Source of the DNA: Xylona heveae TC161
Lineage: Eukaryota > Ascomycota > Xylonomycetes > Xylonales > Xylonaceae
Direction of reading: 5' to 3'
DNA: 64,000 bases
Assembly (NCBI RefSeq): GCF_001619985.1
Contig: NW_017264195.1
Location: 496,001 to 560,000, forward strand
This document shows, piece by piece, positions 49,175-60,350 of the stretch. Made by a program: the position numbers and the translations under genes. The stretch's first letter is position 1. Each line of letters starts with the position of its first letter. The notes below the pieces were generated by a model, which had not been told where the DNA came from, did not search any database, and was given only the letters and a program-made list of their open reading frames with translations.

Positions 49175-50682
49175 CTTGCGAGTAGAAGAGTCTAACGAGA
49201 AATTGATCTGAGAATCTTTTGCGATGGTTGATCGTAGGTTGAGATGTGCTGCCGGCTTTCGTATGATTTTCAGCTGGTTGGCGTATTTGAAAAGGAGAAG
49301 AAAGTGGAAATTCAGCTCTTATTTATATGCATAACGTCTGCCTCAAGGCTCCAGGATGTTCTCATGTCACTCTCCGAGGCGCAGAGTATGGTCGGAGCTT
49401 TCAACACCGCCTTGACCGATCATCTAAGCTGCATCTGAAGACTGAAGGGAGGTCATGTGAGTTGATAGAGCTTCAGGCAGTAAAAACGCGCGTTTCCGGG
49501 TGCCACAGAGCGGAGGAAGTCACAGAAGACGCCTCGGAGTCGACGATACGTAAACGCCAGAGGTACGCCGGAGAATTAAGAACCGATGTCCGCCACGGCT
49601 GAATGAGCGGGTTGGCATTGTTTGCGCCACCGAAGGGGGCAAAGGGATAGCGTTCTAAGCTCCGAATTCACATGAACAGTCGACACACTTTGTTGCCACA
49701 GGCCCGAACCTCCGATGTGGCTCACCACTCGGCCCCGAGAATTGATGAGGTAAGAGATTAGATTAGACTTCGTACCCATCAATCTGCGAACGATCCGGGC
49801 AAACCTGAGGCCCTCTCCACGCCGTCGCGTCTCCTTATGGTGTTCTTTTGCAAATTGAAATCTTGCTCTATCGATCCCTGAATATCAACGTTCTTTTTTA
49901 ATCCTTGCCAAGCTCAAATAAAAACATGTTAGGTTTGCAGTTTGACGCGGTTTTCGATCGCCTCTCTGCCTCAGTAAGTAATGTGCTATTCCTAATTCTA
50001 CAAACCCTATTCCTGACAGGATGAAACAAGAATTTACATATCTATCTTGAATGAACAATGTAGAATAGTATTGGAGACCTTCTGAATTCCTTAAATAGTC
50101 ATTTTGTTTCTTGTATTATCCACATATTGATATGTATGTCGAACTAACTCTTATTCATAACTATAGCACTGTGTAGAGAAAGGGACTCTTCTACCATAAA
50201 TTTCAACCATTAAGGCTCTCCTATATATTATCTTTGTGGAGCAGCTTCCAAAAAGATTGAATTTGCATTAAAGCTGCTGGACATCGTCTTTGTGTAGGCC
50301 AGACCTACTGAACACAAGTCATTGTCTCTGTCCCGAATCCGGTGTGATATATCATTTCATTGTCCTTGGAATAAATTTAATTTTCGGTCCAAAATCTTCT
50401 TTCACCAGTTCAAGTACGTGAAGCAAAACTATCACAGATGAATACAAAGAGACAATGCATTCATTGTTTGACAGAAATAAAGCAAATTCTCCCTCTAAGG
50501 TTTCTTTGTCGAGTCGAGTCTATATCTACAGCGATAGTTTTCGCAAGGATGCAAATAAGCAAACATAACTCCGTATCATCACATTTTGTATCCTCTGCAA
50601 AGGGAATTGATATCAGCAAAACAGATCCAAACAACTACGCCATATTTAGCAGTCCAATTTCCGTACGCGCCGATCCTCCACA
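49175..50682. other. Divergent intergenic region, 1.5 kb
   Basis: This holds the small heat-shock promoter on the minus side and the promoter of the next plus-strand gene. The half nearer 50 kb is AT-rich. No gene is supported. Confidence 0.5.
49320..49327 (-). promoter_or_regulatory. TATA box of the small heat-shock gene
   Basis: A perfect TATAAATA read on the minus strand, 146 bases before the start codon. The position and consensus fit a strong inducible fungal promoter. Confidence 0.6.
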
Positions 50683-52599
50683 ATGGCCAGCAATCCAACT
50701 ACCTTGATCTCTCCTGGGGAGCCGGACTCCCTAGTTGAGAACGAATTTAAACAAATCTCAAATGTTTTCGATAACTTATTTGACATTTCAATGATGTCAA
50801 TTCCATCAGTTAAGGAGGAAAATAATGACGAGATTCTTGAATGTAAGGAATTTAATCCAACAGAATTGATCGATGGTCCCGCGAGCTCTGGTAATCTGCA
50901 GCAAATTGCGCTTTCTGATTTGGATGGCGTATTCAGCTTGTGTGATGCCAAATGCTCCTCTTCACAGACAATACTGTCCTCCTCGGTGGCCGTTTCCCCT
51001 TTCCACAATCACCTGGCTCAAATAGAACCGAATCTGTATCAATGGCAGCTTTCAAAAACAGGCGATCCTCTCTTTTGGTGCCCTCCTTTTGCAGCTTCAG
51101 AACTCCGAGAGCAGTATTGGCAGGAACCGTTGACACGAAATACAGCTGATACGGCTACAGGCAATGGTATATCTTCCAGCGGATTCACAATTCCCAGGTC
51201 CGAATGTCCTATTTCTGATGACTTCGTGGCGCTGGATTCTAATATGTCGGGCTTATTTGGCATTGCTCCTTCCGCTCCGTCAGACGAATCAATTGAAAGA
51301 GCTCCTCAAATTTCTTCGTACTTGCCAGCCAAGGTAGACCGACCGACCATGCACAACTCAAATTCCGACCCAACTGATCCGCAACAGATTCCTTTCTCTA
51401 CCCATATCGAGCAATCTTCATTCCGCAACGTTTCCCAGGTGCGAAGTCCGTATTTATCCAGTCCCGGTGCACAGAAAAGTGTGTTGACAGGAAACAGGAA
51501 CAGCCGCTCCGTAAAAATAGCAGCCTTCGATCCCTCGAGTATATATACCGCATTACCTTCAACTCCTGCGCCTTGGGGTCCTTTTGAGTATACGTCAAAC
51601 GGTGAGTTACTCCCGGGGGAGACTTATACGGTATCACAGATCAAGCAATATTTATATCACCATCCTTTGCACGATCTAGGCAACCGGGATAACCCAAAGG
51701 ACGCCTGCAACTTGGTTGGGCATGAGAGTGATTCCTATTCGAAACGAGACACCAGTGCTTTAGTTCTATGGATTCAGCGTGTGCCCGCCGACTCTCGTAG
51801 GCGCTATCCCACGCCACTCTCGAGCCGGTGCCGTTTCGAGGATTGTTGCGGTGCAAACAACAAGATAAATGTAGGCCATTTCCGCGTTGCATTTGACGAA
51901 CAGTCACACAAACGCTTAGGTACTGACCCATATATTCACGCTGGATATGTGCATTTGTATTGCCTGGAAAAGTTTCTCGATCTTCCTGCACTTATTCGAG
52001 ATCTCAATTTTCGCGTCGACAATCGTAGCTTGCCGAAGGAAATAGGACGCATCAATCGCATGAGCCTGGGCGAACGCAATGTATTTGCTGTCGCTCGAAA
52101 GTTTCTCAAAGCTTGCAATATTCCTGGCGAGCTTTCGGGCGAAAATACCAACCACGCTAGACTCAGCCAGATTTTGAAGGATTATCCACGGTTAAGAAAT
52201 GATAAATCTAACGCCAGCCATCCTAGCCAAGAGCAAAGAAATGGGACGGAAGGCGCCTTTCGTCATGAGGGCAGTTTCACGCATCTTCTGCACCTCGCAA
52301 AGCTTGACGAGGAACCCTGCATCAGACAACGAATAAGAAACGCAAGAGGTAACAAGGGGACCATGATCAATAATCATTTGGGCAACTTAGACTTCCAGAT
52401 CCGAGAGAGAGAGTATGCCGCAAGCCAAAGAAAACTGAAGGGCATTACGGGTACAAGAAAGAGGAGACAATCCGCTATGGGTGGTAATGACTCGGATGGA
52501 GACTCCGAGGGAAGGTATAAGGGAACGATCAACGAAGCAAGTGGAAGCGGAGGGTCTATGCAACAAATTCGACTACCCGTGAAGCGCTTAAGGAAGTGA
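50683..52599 (+). CDS. Unknown protein with a conserved-looking central domain, probably nuclear
   Basis: A single-exon gene of 638 residues. I do not recognise a named family. Residues 1-290 are Ser/Asp/Pro-rich and disordered, with acidic patches like an activation region. A folded domain spans about 295-475: PWGPFEYTSNGELLPGETYT, QIKQYLYHHPLHD, LVLWIQRVPADSRRRYPT, SRCRFEDCCGANNKINVGHFRVAFDEQSHK, AGYVHLYCLEKFLD and LPKEIGRINRMSLGERN. Its Cys and His spacing (CRFEDCC, GHFRV, YVHLYC) suggests a metal site. The tail is basic (GTRKRRQS, PVKRLRK), like nuclear localisation signals. The combination suggests a DNA- or chromatin-associated regulator, which is inference. Start context CACAATGGCC is good. 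It ends 154 bases from the convergent methyltransferase gene. Confidence 0.82.
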   Translation: MASNPTTLISPGEPDSLVENEFKQISNVFDNLFDISMMSIPSVKEENNDEILECKEFNPTELIDGPASSGNLQQIALSDLDGVFSLCDAKCSSSQTILSSSVAVSPFHNHLAQIEPNLYQWQLSKTGDPLFWCPPFAASELREQYWQEPLTRNTADTATGNGISSSGFTIPRSECPISDDFVALDSNMSGLFGIAPSAPSDESIERAPQISSYLPAKVDRPTMHNSNSDPTDPQQIPFSTHIEQSSFRNVSQVRSPYLSSPGAQKSVLTGNRNSRSVKIAAFDPSSIYTALPSTPAPWGPFEYTSNGELLPGETYTVSQIKQYLYHHPLHDLGNRDNPKDACNLVGHESDSYSKRDTSALVLWIQRVPADSRRRYPTPLSSRCRFEDCCGANNKINVGHFRVAFDEQSHKRLGTDPYIHAGYVHLYCLEKFLDLPALIRDLNFRVDNRSLPKEIGRINRMSLGERNVFAVARKFLKACNIPGELSGENTNHARLSQILKDYPRLRNDKSNASHPSQEQRNGTEGAFRHEGSFTHLLHLAKLDEEPCIRQRIRNARGNKGTMINNHLGNLDFQIREREYAASQRKLKGITGTRKRRQSAMGGNDSDGDSEGRYKGTINEASGSGGSMQQIRLPVKRLRK

Positions 52600-52753
52600 A
52601 CAAGGTTAATTCAAAATCCTCCTTCTCGGAAGAGATGACTATTTCTGACTGATTTTAAAGCACCCACACTATATTTTGGGCATCCCGTATTTTCAATGCT
52701 AAACGTTTTGTCAGATGCACAGGTTATTTTAATGAAAAATAGAGCTGTTGAAT

Positions 52754-54075
52754 TTATTTTATCCTTCGAGCTACCCAGGTTGAGATCTCGTATATATTTT
52801 GAAGCATGCTCCGGGGATTTTGTATGTAGCCGGTAGCAAAAGGTTGCTTTATATGTTTTTCAAGCTTGAAACCACTTCGCTCGAGAAGGAGAATGACTTC
52901 GTTATCAGTCAGCTCGACGCTTCCGGTGTGAGCAAATCCCGCTGAATTTTGGCGTTTGTGGCCAGATGAGATTTGTATCCCTTCTTCCGTAGCGCTTGTA
53001 TCGGCTGTTTTGCTCAAATTTCGTTTGGCACCAATATCCGAGTCTTCAAAGTGCCAAAGTAATGGGCCTAGATTTATCCAAATTCCCCCTTCTCGTAGGC
53101 AATTCTTTATGGTTTCGATATAATCGAATAAATTCGGTGCTGTATCGATAAAGAATACAGTTGCTACCGCATCGTAGGCAGCGTTATGTGCGGCATCCCC
53201 ATAGAGCATTGTGAAATCTGCAGCAGACATACTGAGCCGCTCGAACGCATGCGTCATCGCTCCTTGAGAGGCTTCTGCGAGAGCGGCAGCGGGATGGACG
53301 TCTGGGACCATGACTTTTTGCAGTTGATGCTCCCGTGAACTATGGTTAGAGAAGCTCAAAGCCCACGGGTAAAGAGCTAATTGTTCGGCACATCGGGTAT
53401 GGTTGAGAATGAAGCTGCTGGCTATCAACTGATGGTACGAAATTTCATTTCCCTCTGTGCAGAACCCTGCAGCGTTGATTTCGAACACGAGGCGGCCAAG
53501 ACCAGCGCCAGGCACGAGGACCTTAACTGAGCCCTTATCTGGACATGTCGAGAACTCTTCTAGGAGAATATCTAGAACGGGCCTGTAACATGCCTGTCGC
53601 TCGGCAGCCCCTTCAATGCTCCAATCTCTATAAAGCTGGCGAATAGTTGTTTGCGCTTTATCTAGATCAGAAGGAGTAGCAAATCCCCGCCAGTCCATGG
53701 ATTTGTCTTGCGGTGTTTCCTCTAGACCGAAGGCTTCTAACCCAGCCCGTAAAATGGCGTCAGCAATATCAGCATTGGCATCGATTGCATCGTCTACACG
53801 TAAGAGTGTGTCCAGAAACAAAAAGGGCGGAGCGGCAAGGATCTCCCATTGTTTGGATGGTAGAGCATAAAAGTTCTGTCGCCGTCGATGGGTAACATTG
53901 AAATGAGCTGCTCTTCGATACTGTCTAGTTTTTCAGTATTATCAGCTCAATAACCGGCGTATACTGTAGAAATTACTCTCTACCGAAATGAATCCAGTGC
54001 TGCAAACAATACTCGCTTCTCCTCGGCATCGGCGAATGGATCAAATTCACCACTCCATTCCCCTTCTGTAGGCAT
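52754..54075 (-). CDS. Carnosine N-methyltransferase homologue (N2227 family)
   Basis: Two exons (54075-53984 and 53924-52754) give 420 residues across a 59-nt intron. The family uses S-adenosylmethionine to methylate histidine-containing dipeptides such as carnosine; the natural substrate in fungi is uncertain. The N-terminal motif FRQYRRAAHFNVTHRRRQNFYALPSKQW is diagnostic and is created by the splice. The SAM site VLVPGAGLGRLVFEINAAGF lies at about residues 166-185, followed by GNEISYHQLIASSFILNH, YDAVATVFFIDTAPNLFDYIETI, INLGPLLWHF and a C-terminal SGFKLEKH. The donor GTAGAG is weak, but no other join preserves the motif. It shares a 247-base divergent promoter with the PAC4-like gene. 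Confidence 0.93.
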
Positions 54076-54322
54076 TCTGAATACTTAATGTCGGGAGCAA
54101 ATCCGGGGTTTGGTTAATTAGATCTTCAGGTTAGGGATTTTGAGGTCACATAATCTGTTCGATTTCGTTTTGAGTTCAAGTTATTTTGGGAGATGATTAC
54201 CAGCCGAAGTCAACTCCGTCTCCTAATTAACCTAACTAACTGGTTCGTCTCATCTAGGTAAGTTCCTGCCTAGCGATAGATGATTATCTTTCATCCTACC
54301 TTCTCACACATCAGAATTACCC

Positions 54323-54808
54323 ATGATGGCTTCTGAAATTCGTAGAGAGCAGTCATTTTCGAGGCCCCTGCAACTCATTGTACCGCTTCTAAGATCCCCT
54401 CATGTAATTGTTCACCTCCATGTTACAATTCTTTCGGCTTCATTGCTCCTTTTCCTGACAGCGTCTATCGGCGAGGCCAGCAATTTACCTACACTTGGTA
54501 GCTTTGTTTATGCTATCCCCCCAGTAAGACCACAATTCTCTACAGCCAAGCATTTCGACATCTGCTAACTGAGATTGTTACAGAGTGTTGGCAGCACTAG
54601 CGTACTTAGCACGCCACTTTATGTGCGGGAAGGTTCCCTGGAGTTTGCTACTCGCGTTGCCCAGATTCTTGCACGGAAAACGAGAATGCCCATCTACGTC
54701 GGAAGTAGCCTTTCACTCGGGATGAATTATGGTATATCTGTGGATGAGGAGATGGACGCTCTTGCACAAATAACCAATGTAGTACTCGATGAGGTGGTGA
54801 AACAATGA
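54323..54808 (+). CDS. Proteasome assembly chaperone 4-like protein
   Basis: Two exons (54323-54523 and 54584-54808) give 141 residues across a 60-nt intron with a GTAAGA donor. The fold signature is visible: VHLHVTILSASLLLFLTAS, then GSFVYAIPP, STPLYVREGSLEFATRVAQILARKTRMPIYVGSSL and a C-terminal helix EEMDALAQITNVVLDEV. This matches the PAC4/POC4-type heterodimer chaperones that help build the 20S proteasome alpha ring in the cytosol. The length fits the family (120-150 residues). The assignment rests on pattern recognition of a small, divergent family, so it is less certain than for larger enzymes. Confidence 0.75.
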
Positions 54809-55298
54809 AGCGAGTTGATTCAGCTGTCTTCGATCTCTATCGAGCTCTCTCTCTTCCACTACGAATCGAGAAAAACGGTATAGGGTTGAGAATCAAATAT
54901 TCTTACTGATCAAAGCTTCTCTTCATTTCCCTTTCATATACAAGATACGTTAAAATACGTCCTTTTCCGAAAACAAACTCTGTCAATAGTAGTGAAAATC
55001 AAATAATTTATTTACCAAAATTCTTTTTCCAGAGCAAACTATAAATAGCAAGCTAATATCAATAAACAGATATATCTAAGTTGATTGAGTAAGCTTGGTT
55101 TTGCTTACTGTTTCTTACTTTCGCTTGGACCAACAATCATCTTCAATGTCAAGCATAAGGTAGTTATGGAAAGTGTTATATTTATATTTGTCTGGATCTT
55201 TAAGGATATGCTCAGCTTGTTAAACGAGTGTTGAATTGAGTCCGTTTTGTAGTCCCTGACATGAGCGGGTGGCTTAATTTGTCCTTTTCTCTCTGACG
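54809..55298. other. Convergent 3' intergenic region
   Basis: This holds the AT-rich 3' flanks of the PAC4-like gene and the DHA2 transporter. Nothing else is seen. Confidence 0.5.
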
Positions 55299-57307
55299 CT
55301 AACCCACCGTCCCTGAGTCCGATTTCGAACTGGTATTGGCCCCGAGCTTCTTCTCTTCAGCCGCTTTGTTAATATCAGGGATTGCATTCGCCTCCGGCTT
55401 CTTCAAGATGCTCCTCCATTCCAACGCGCCTGCGCCGAGGACGGTAATAGACGAAAGGATCAGCCCGATCTGAAAGACCCTCCGCAGCGCCTCATTGTAA
55501 GCTGCGACGATTGTCTCCCGGTGATTCGTAGACAGCGAGTTAAGGAGCGACGTGACGCCACCGGATGTAATAAGACTTGATTTAAATCCAGGGACCCCAG
55601 AAAGCCGGTGCAAAAGCTGATTGCCTAGTACGTTTTCCCCAACCGAGACGAACACCGCTGCACCCAGGAGTTGACTGAAAAACATCAGCGCCAAACCAAT
55701 CGGCACATCCTCCGTCGGCAATACGGTCTGCACTGCAAGGTTCGGCTGTTGGAAACACAAACCCATGCCGAATCCGTACAGGACTTGATAACCGATCCAC
55801 TTCCCTTCACCTGTGTCTATCTGGAGGGTTGTAAGGAGCCCGGCTCCCACAGACATGATGCAAGATCCTACGATTGCGAATGGCGTGTAGTATCCGATCT
55901 TCGAAGTTGTGATTCCAGCGAGAATTGAGCCGATAACCATTGATAGCATTATAGGCAGAAGGCGGATGCCCGAATCCACGGCAGGGACACCTTTTATGGA
56001 TTGAAACCAGATAGGGAGGAAGTATGCTGTAACCAAGCTCAGCCATAAGGTGATGATATCGGACTATTAATCTTCTTACCATATATGTATTGCGAAGAGC
56101 CGACGCACAAGGTCGCCCAGCACCCGGCCACGATACTCCGCTGCTTGAAAATACGCGGAGGGATCATTGCTGTCTTAGGGAGGAATATCTGGGCAGCAAC
56201 GAATGCACCAAGCAACACTCCTGTAAGTGTCAACAATGCTATAATACGCCCGTTGTTCCACTGAAGACCATCAATACATAGGAAATTTCAAAATGACGGT
56301 CTGAGTAACTCACAAAATACGTCTGGCCACCCCATTGGAGGGCCAATAGAAGACAGACCATACCAGGTAATAGGGCTGTAGTACCAAGAGCATCGAGTTG
56401 CAACAGCTTTTCCGTCCAGGGGAGCTTGGTTGTTTCTCGTTCGGGAACCCTGAGACACATTGCGATGACAACCATCGCCACGCCACCGATAGGTAGATTG
56501 ATATAGAAGCACCACCTCCACGTTACATTTGAGGTAAAAGCCCCGCCAATCATTGGGCCCACAATCGAAGCAATGCCAAAGAGGGCACCGAAGAGGCCTT
56601 GTATTTTTGGACGATTTTTCAAGGAAACAACATAGACAACGGACACAATCTATGGATAAATGTCAGCAGTTGAGGGTGATGAACGAGCGAATTAGCGGTG
56701 AACTTACAGTCCCAGCAAAGATGCCCGCGGCGCCCACTCCAGAGAGTGCTCTTCCAACGATGAAGGCCACCGAGTTAGGCGCAGCTCCACAGAGTGCAGA
56801 GGCTATCTCAAATAGTAGGATACTTGCGAGAAGGACGCCTTTCACAGAGTACAATGTGTAAAATTTTCCAAACAAGAGCTGAAACCCGCAACATGTCAAC
56901 AAATATGCGCTTCCGTACCAGCCGACGTCAGTAAGGGAATTGAATTCATCAGTGATTTGAGGGATTGCCTGGCCAGAATAAGTAAGCACATGTCTCGCAG
57001 CGCGACAACAAGGATCGTCTGAATGTGAGCTCTGCTGTATGAAGTGTCGTCATACCGTTGAGACGATAGTTCTATCTAGAGCGACCAGGAACATGCTTAT
57101 GAGGACCGAGATGAGTAGGAGAGCAGTCCTTGTGGCCGGCTGCTCCTGATAGGTTCCGTCGGGGTTTCTCAAATCATTTTCGACCGCAACATCTTCAGGC
57201 ATCTCGCCGACGTGTGTTGTGGCCAAATTTAATGGTTCTTTTGCTGCCAATTTGGCGCTCTGAGGAGTCGTTAGGCCCCGAGATCTCTTGAATATTGTAG
57301 AAGTCAT
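55299..57307 (-). CDS. MFS drug:H+ antiporter, DHA2 (14-span) type
   Basis: Five exons (57307-57056, 56968-56708, 56649-56314, 56260-56080, 56026-55299) give 585 residues; introns are 87, 58, 53 and 53 nt. The N-terminal 55 residues are polar and cytosolic. Motifs in order: [20 protein letters not shown] (motif D1, formed by splicing), [47 protein letters not shown] (antiporter motif C) and [19 protein letters not shown]. The last intron acceptor is TTACAG at 56027, the only one that preserves the [15 protein letters not shown] helix. The protein is expected in the plasma or vacuolar membrane, exporting small molecules with proton exchange. It is divergent from a Zn2Cys6 regulator across 0.6 kb, a common arrangement for efflux pumps controlled by their neighbour. 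Confidence 0.94.
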
Positions 57308-57901
57308 TGCTCTACTTCAATAAAAAGATACTTTTCTCTCGCAAGGGGCATGGAGCAGAACCGGGAACTGTTGATGTAAATGATGATATTGACAGTTTGT
57401 GGACGATGGGATCGCCATTATGGTTTGAAAAGCAGAGGCGAAATGAAATTTTGGCTTTTTAAAGCTGGGAGCAAATGAAAATTCGGAATTGGTGCATTTG
57501 TTTGTCGGGCTTTAGTAAAGCCCGGTGAAGGCGGATGGTTAACATTGCGCCTGAGGCACGGAATCTGCGAATGGTTTTATTAACTGAGGTTGCATTACGG
57601 AAATGACAATGCAATTTCTTACTAGAGATCTCTCGCTACATAGTAATGCCGTCTCAGCGGCAGGCTCTGCTTTTATGAACATATCGACTCGACGACAGTA
57701 TGTCCGCGAAACCCGGGCGAGGGAGTTTGGTTTTCTGTTATGTTCGGGAAGTAGAAAAGTCCGAGCTTGGCAGGTGACGTTTAAGGGTCCTTTCGGTGGG
57801 GTGCATTAAAATGCCCGAGACGGCTCCCCCACCTCCCGAGAGCTGCGTCACGGCACGTACCTCCATCTCTGTCTGCCTTTGCAGTCCCTGACAGATTGGA
57901 C
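57308..57901. other. Shared divergent promoter of transporter and Zn2Cys6 regulator
   Basis: The 594-base spacer is AT-rich near the transporter and GC-rich near the regulator. It holds both 5' ends, so regulator-binding CGG half-sites would be expected here. I did not find a convincing everted or inverted CGG pair by eye. Confidence 0.5.
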
Positions 57902-60350
57902 ATGTCAACAGCTATACCGATGGCAGAGCAGAGCTCCTCCGCCGTCTCCTCTCCTCCGTCGACCGCGTCCTCGCGAGCCGCTGCGAAGCCGCAGCGGGTG
58001 CTTGCGTGCATGCTGTGTCAGCAGCGCAAGGTCAAGTGTGACCGCAAATTCCCCTGCGCCAATTGCGTAAGGGCCCATGCGCAGTGCATGCCTGAAATGA
58101 GAGGCCCGCGCCAGCGTCGTCGCAGATTTCCGGAGCGAGAGCTTTTGGAGCGGCTTCGACGCTACGAGAGCCTGCTCCGTCAGAACAACATAGATTTTGA
58201 GCCTCTGCACCCGCCTGCGGCGGAGAAAGGTTCTCCTTGCGAGAACGGCAGAGGCTCTGACTCTCTCGGTGGTGCGCATCCAGGAGAACCTGGCTCGGGC
58301 GCGGATCGGCCTTCAATAGAGAAGACGAATATCAAGCCTGAAACAGTATACGAGGCCAAGTTACGCTTTCCTTATGAGCACGTATCTCTAGGTGACTAAT
58401 CCTCTCCTAGGAATTTCTGGCACCTTATGGATCAAATGGTACGATTAATTTTTCGAGTGAATGCTTTCTCCACTAACAATTGAGGAAAGTCCCTCTATTC
58501 CGACGAAGACGATGATGACGACGTCGATGACAGCAACGTCAACAACAACAACAACCACCACCACAAGGGCGGCGTCAACGGCAACGGCAACGGCAACGAT
58601 GATGAAAACGACAGCAGTCTCCCACGCGATGATGTTTGCGAATCTGTGATCAAGAAGGCGTTGAATCAGGCATACGACAGCAACGACCACATTCTGTTTG
58701 GTCCACGCAAGATAAATGTTAATCTCTCCTTCTTGCACCCGGAACAGGTCCAAATCTTCAGGCTTTGGCAGATTTATTTGGAAAATATCAATCCGCTGCT
58801 CAAAGTTACGCACACCCCTACCCTGCAAGCCCGCATTATCGACGCCGCCAGCGATGTGGCAAACATAAGTCCTACATTCGAAGCGCTTATGTTTAGTATA
58901 TATTGCGTCTCTGTTCTAAGTCTCTTCGAAAACGAATGCCGTACTTTGTTTGGATCGCCAAGGGAAGACCTTCTAGCGAGCTATCGGTTTGGATGTCAGC
59001 AAGCTCTACTCAACTGTGAAGCTTTGCGGTCCGATGACCACGAATGTCTGACGGCATTGTATCTCTACCTAGTAAGCCAGTCGGGTTGCCATCTTGCATA
59101 TTTTACTCTAACGCTTCTAGATCTCGGTCAGGCTCGATGCGGACCCACGGTCTCTTTCTTCAATGCTTGGCGTTGCCATTCGCATTGCACAACGCATGGG
59201 TATTCATAACGAGTCAAACTATGCTAGATGCAGTGCTCTCGAGGCTGAGATGCGCCGCAGACTTTGGTGGTCTCTAGTCAATTTTGACAATCGCATTTGC
59301 GAGATATCTGATCACAAGTCCTCGATGTTGGCTCCTACCTGGGACTGCAGGACTCCTCTCAATGTGAATGAATTTGACATCCGGCCAGAGATGAGGACCC
59401 TTCCAGCTGTTCACGAGCAACCCACGGATGCTCTTTTTGCCGTCGTGTGCAGCGAATTGGGTGATTGTATCCGCCACCGCGCCTTCCATCTCGACTTTAC
59501 CAATCCATCTTTGAAAGGAGTTGCTAAGGATACTCGACACGGCGCTGGTATAGAAGGAGGCGAGCTCATCGCCCTCGAGAAAGCCATGGAGGACAAATAC
59601 CTTAGATTTTGCAATTCGGAGAATCCGCTTCATTATATGACAATCTGGTTCACGCGCGGTTATCTTGCGAAAAGCCGTCTCCTGGAACACTACTCCAGAT
59701 ACCCGTTAGCGCAGCAGACGGGCATGACCGACAGGCAGCGCGACGCTGCCACCTCCTACGCCCTATGCATGCTCGAGTGTGATACCAAGCTTATGACTTC
59801 CCCTCTTACGAAAGGATACCTTTGGCTTGTTCAGTTTCACTTTCCATTTCCTGCATACCTCCACATTGCTCAAGACCTAAAAAAGAGGCCTCTTGAGGAG
59901 TATGTTGAGAAGACTTGGAAGGTCATGAGCGACAACTACGAGGCTCGCTTCTTGAGCATCAAACAAATGAACCCTTTTTTAAAATTTCTTTCCAAAATTA
60001 TCCTTCAGGCGTGGGAGGCGTGTGAAGCAGCATTTCAAAGATTAGGAAAACCACTGGAGCTTCCACGGATTGTGCCAGACATCAGATCCAAAATGATGCA
60101 AATGACCTCGAATGCACAAAACAACAAAATAGACCGGCCTAGCGGTGCCCTGGACATGAGCATTGACGATTTTTCAATGCCCATACCAATGGAATTTCGT
60201 GGCTTTGGCACGCCATACGGCATGGAAGGGCAGGATTTCGCGGGTTTGGCGCCTGAGATTTACCCGGACATACATAGACACACCTCAATGGACGTCGACA
60301 TGAATCATTTAGATGGGACCACGACTGACTGGTATTTGATGCATGCCTGA
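57902..60350 (+). CDS. Zn2Cys6 transcription factor with Asp/Asn/His/Gly low-complexity segment
   Basis: Four exons (57902-58359, 58411-58438, 58490-59071, 59121-60350) give 765 residues; introns are 51, 51 and 49 nt and exon 2 is only 28 nt. The zinc cluster is C36-X2-C39-X6-C46-X5-C52-X2-C55-X6-C62, followed by a basic linker (GPRQRRRRF) and a leucine-rich dimerisation helix. Splicing creates YEAKNFWHLMDQM, a motif common in this class. Directly after exon 2 come poly-Asp, poly-Asn, His and NGNGNG runs (about residues 168-200). The fungal-specific TF domain includes LLKVTHTPTLQARI, MLGVAIRIAQRMGIH and EMRRRLWWSLVNFDNRICE. An in-frame ATG at 57920 could also serve. It likely controls the divergent transporter, but no target gene cluster is visible. 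Confidence 0.92.

Noticed and set aside
49345-49365. Possible heat-shock element upstream of the small HSP gene
   Set aside because: The three units match NGAAN poorly and the spacing is off; not strong enough to call.
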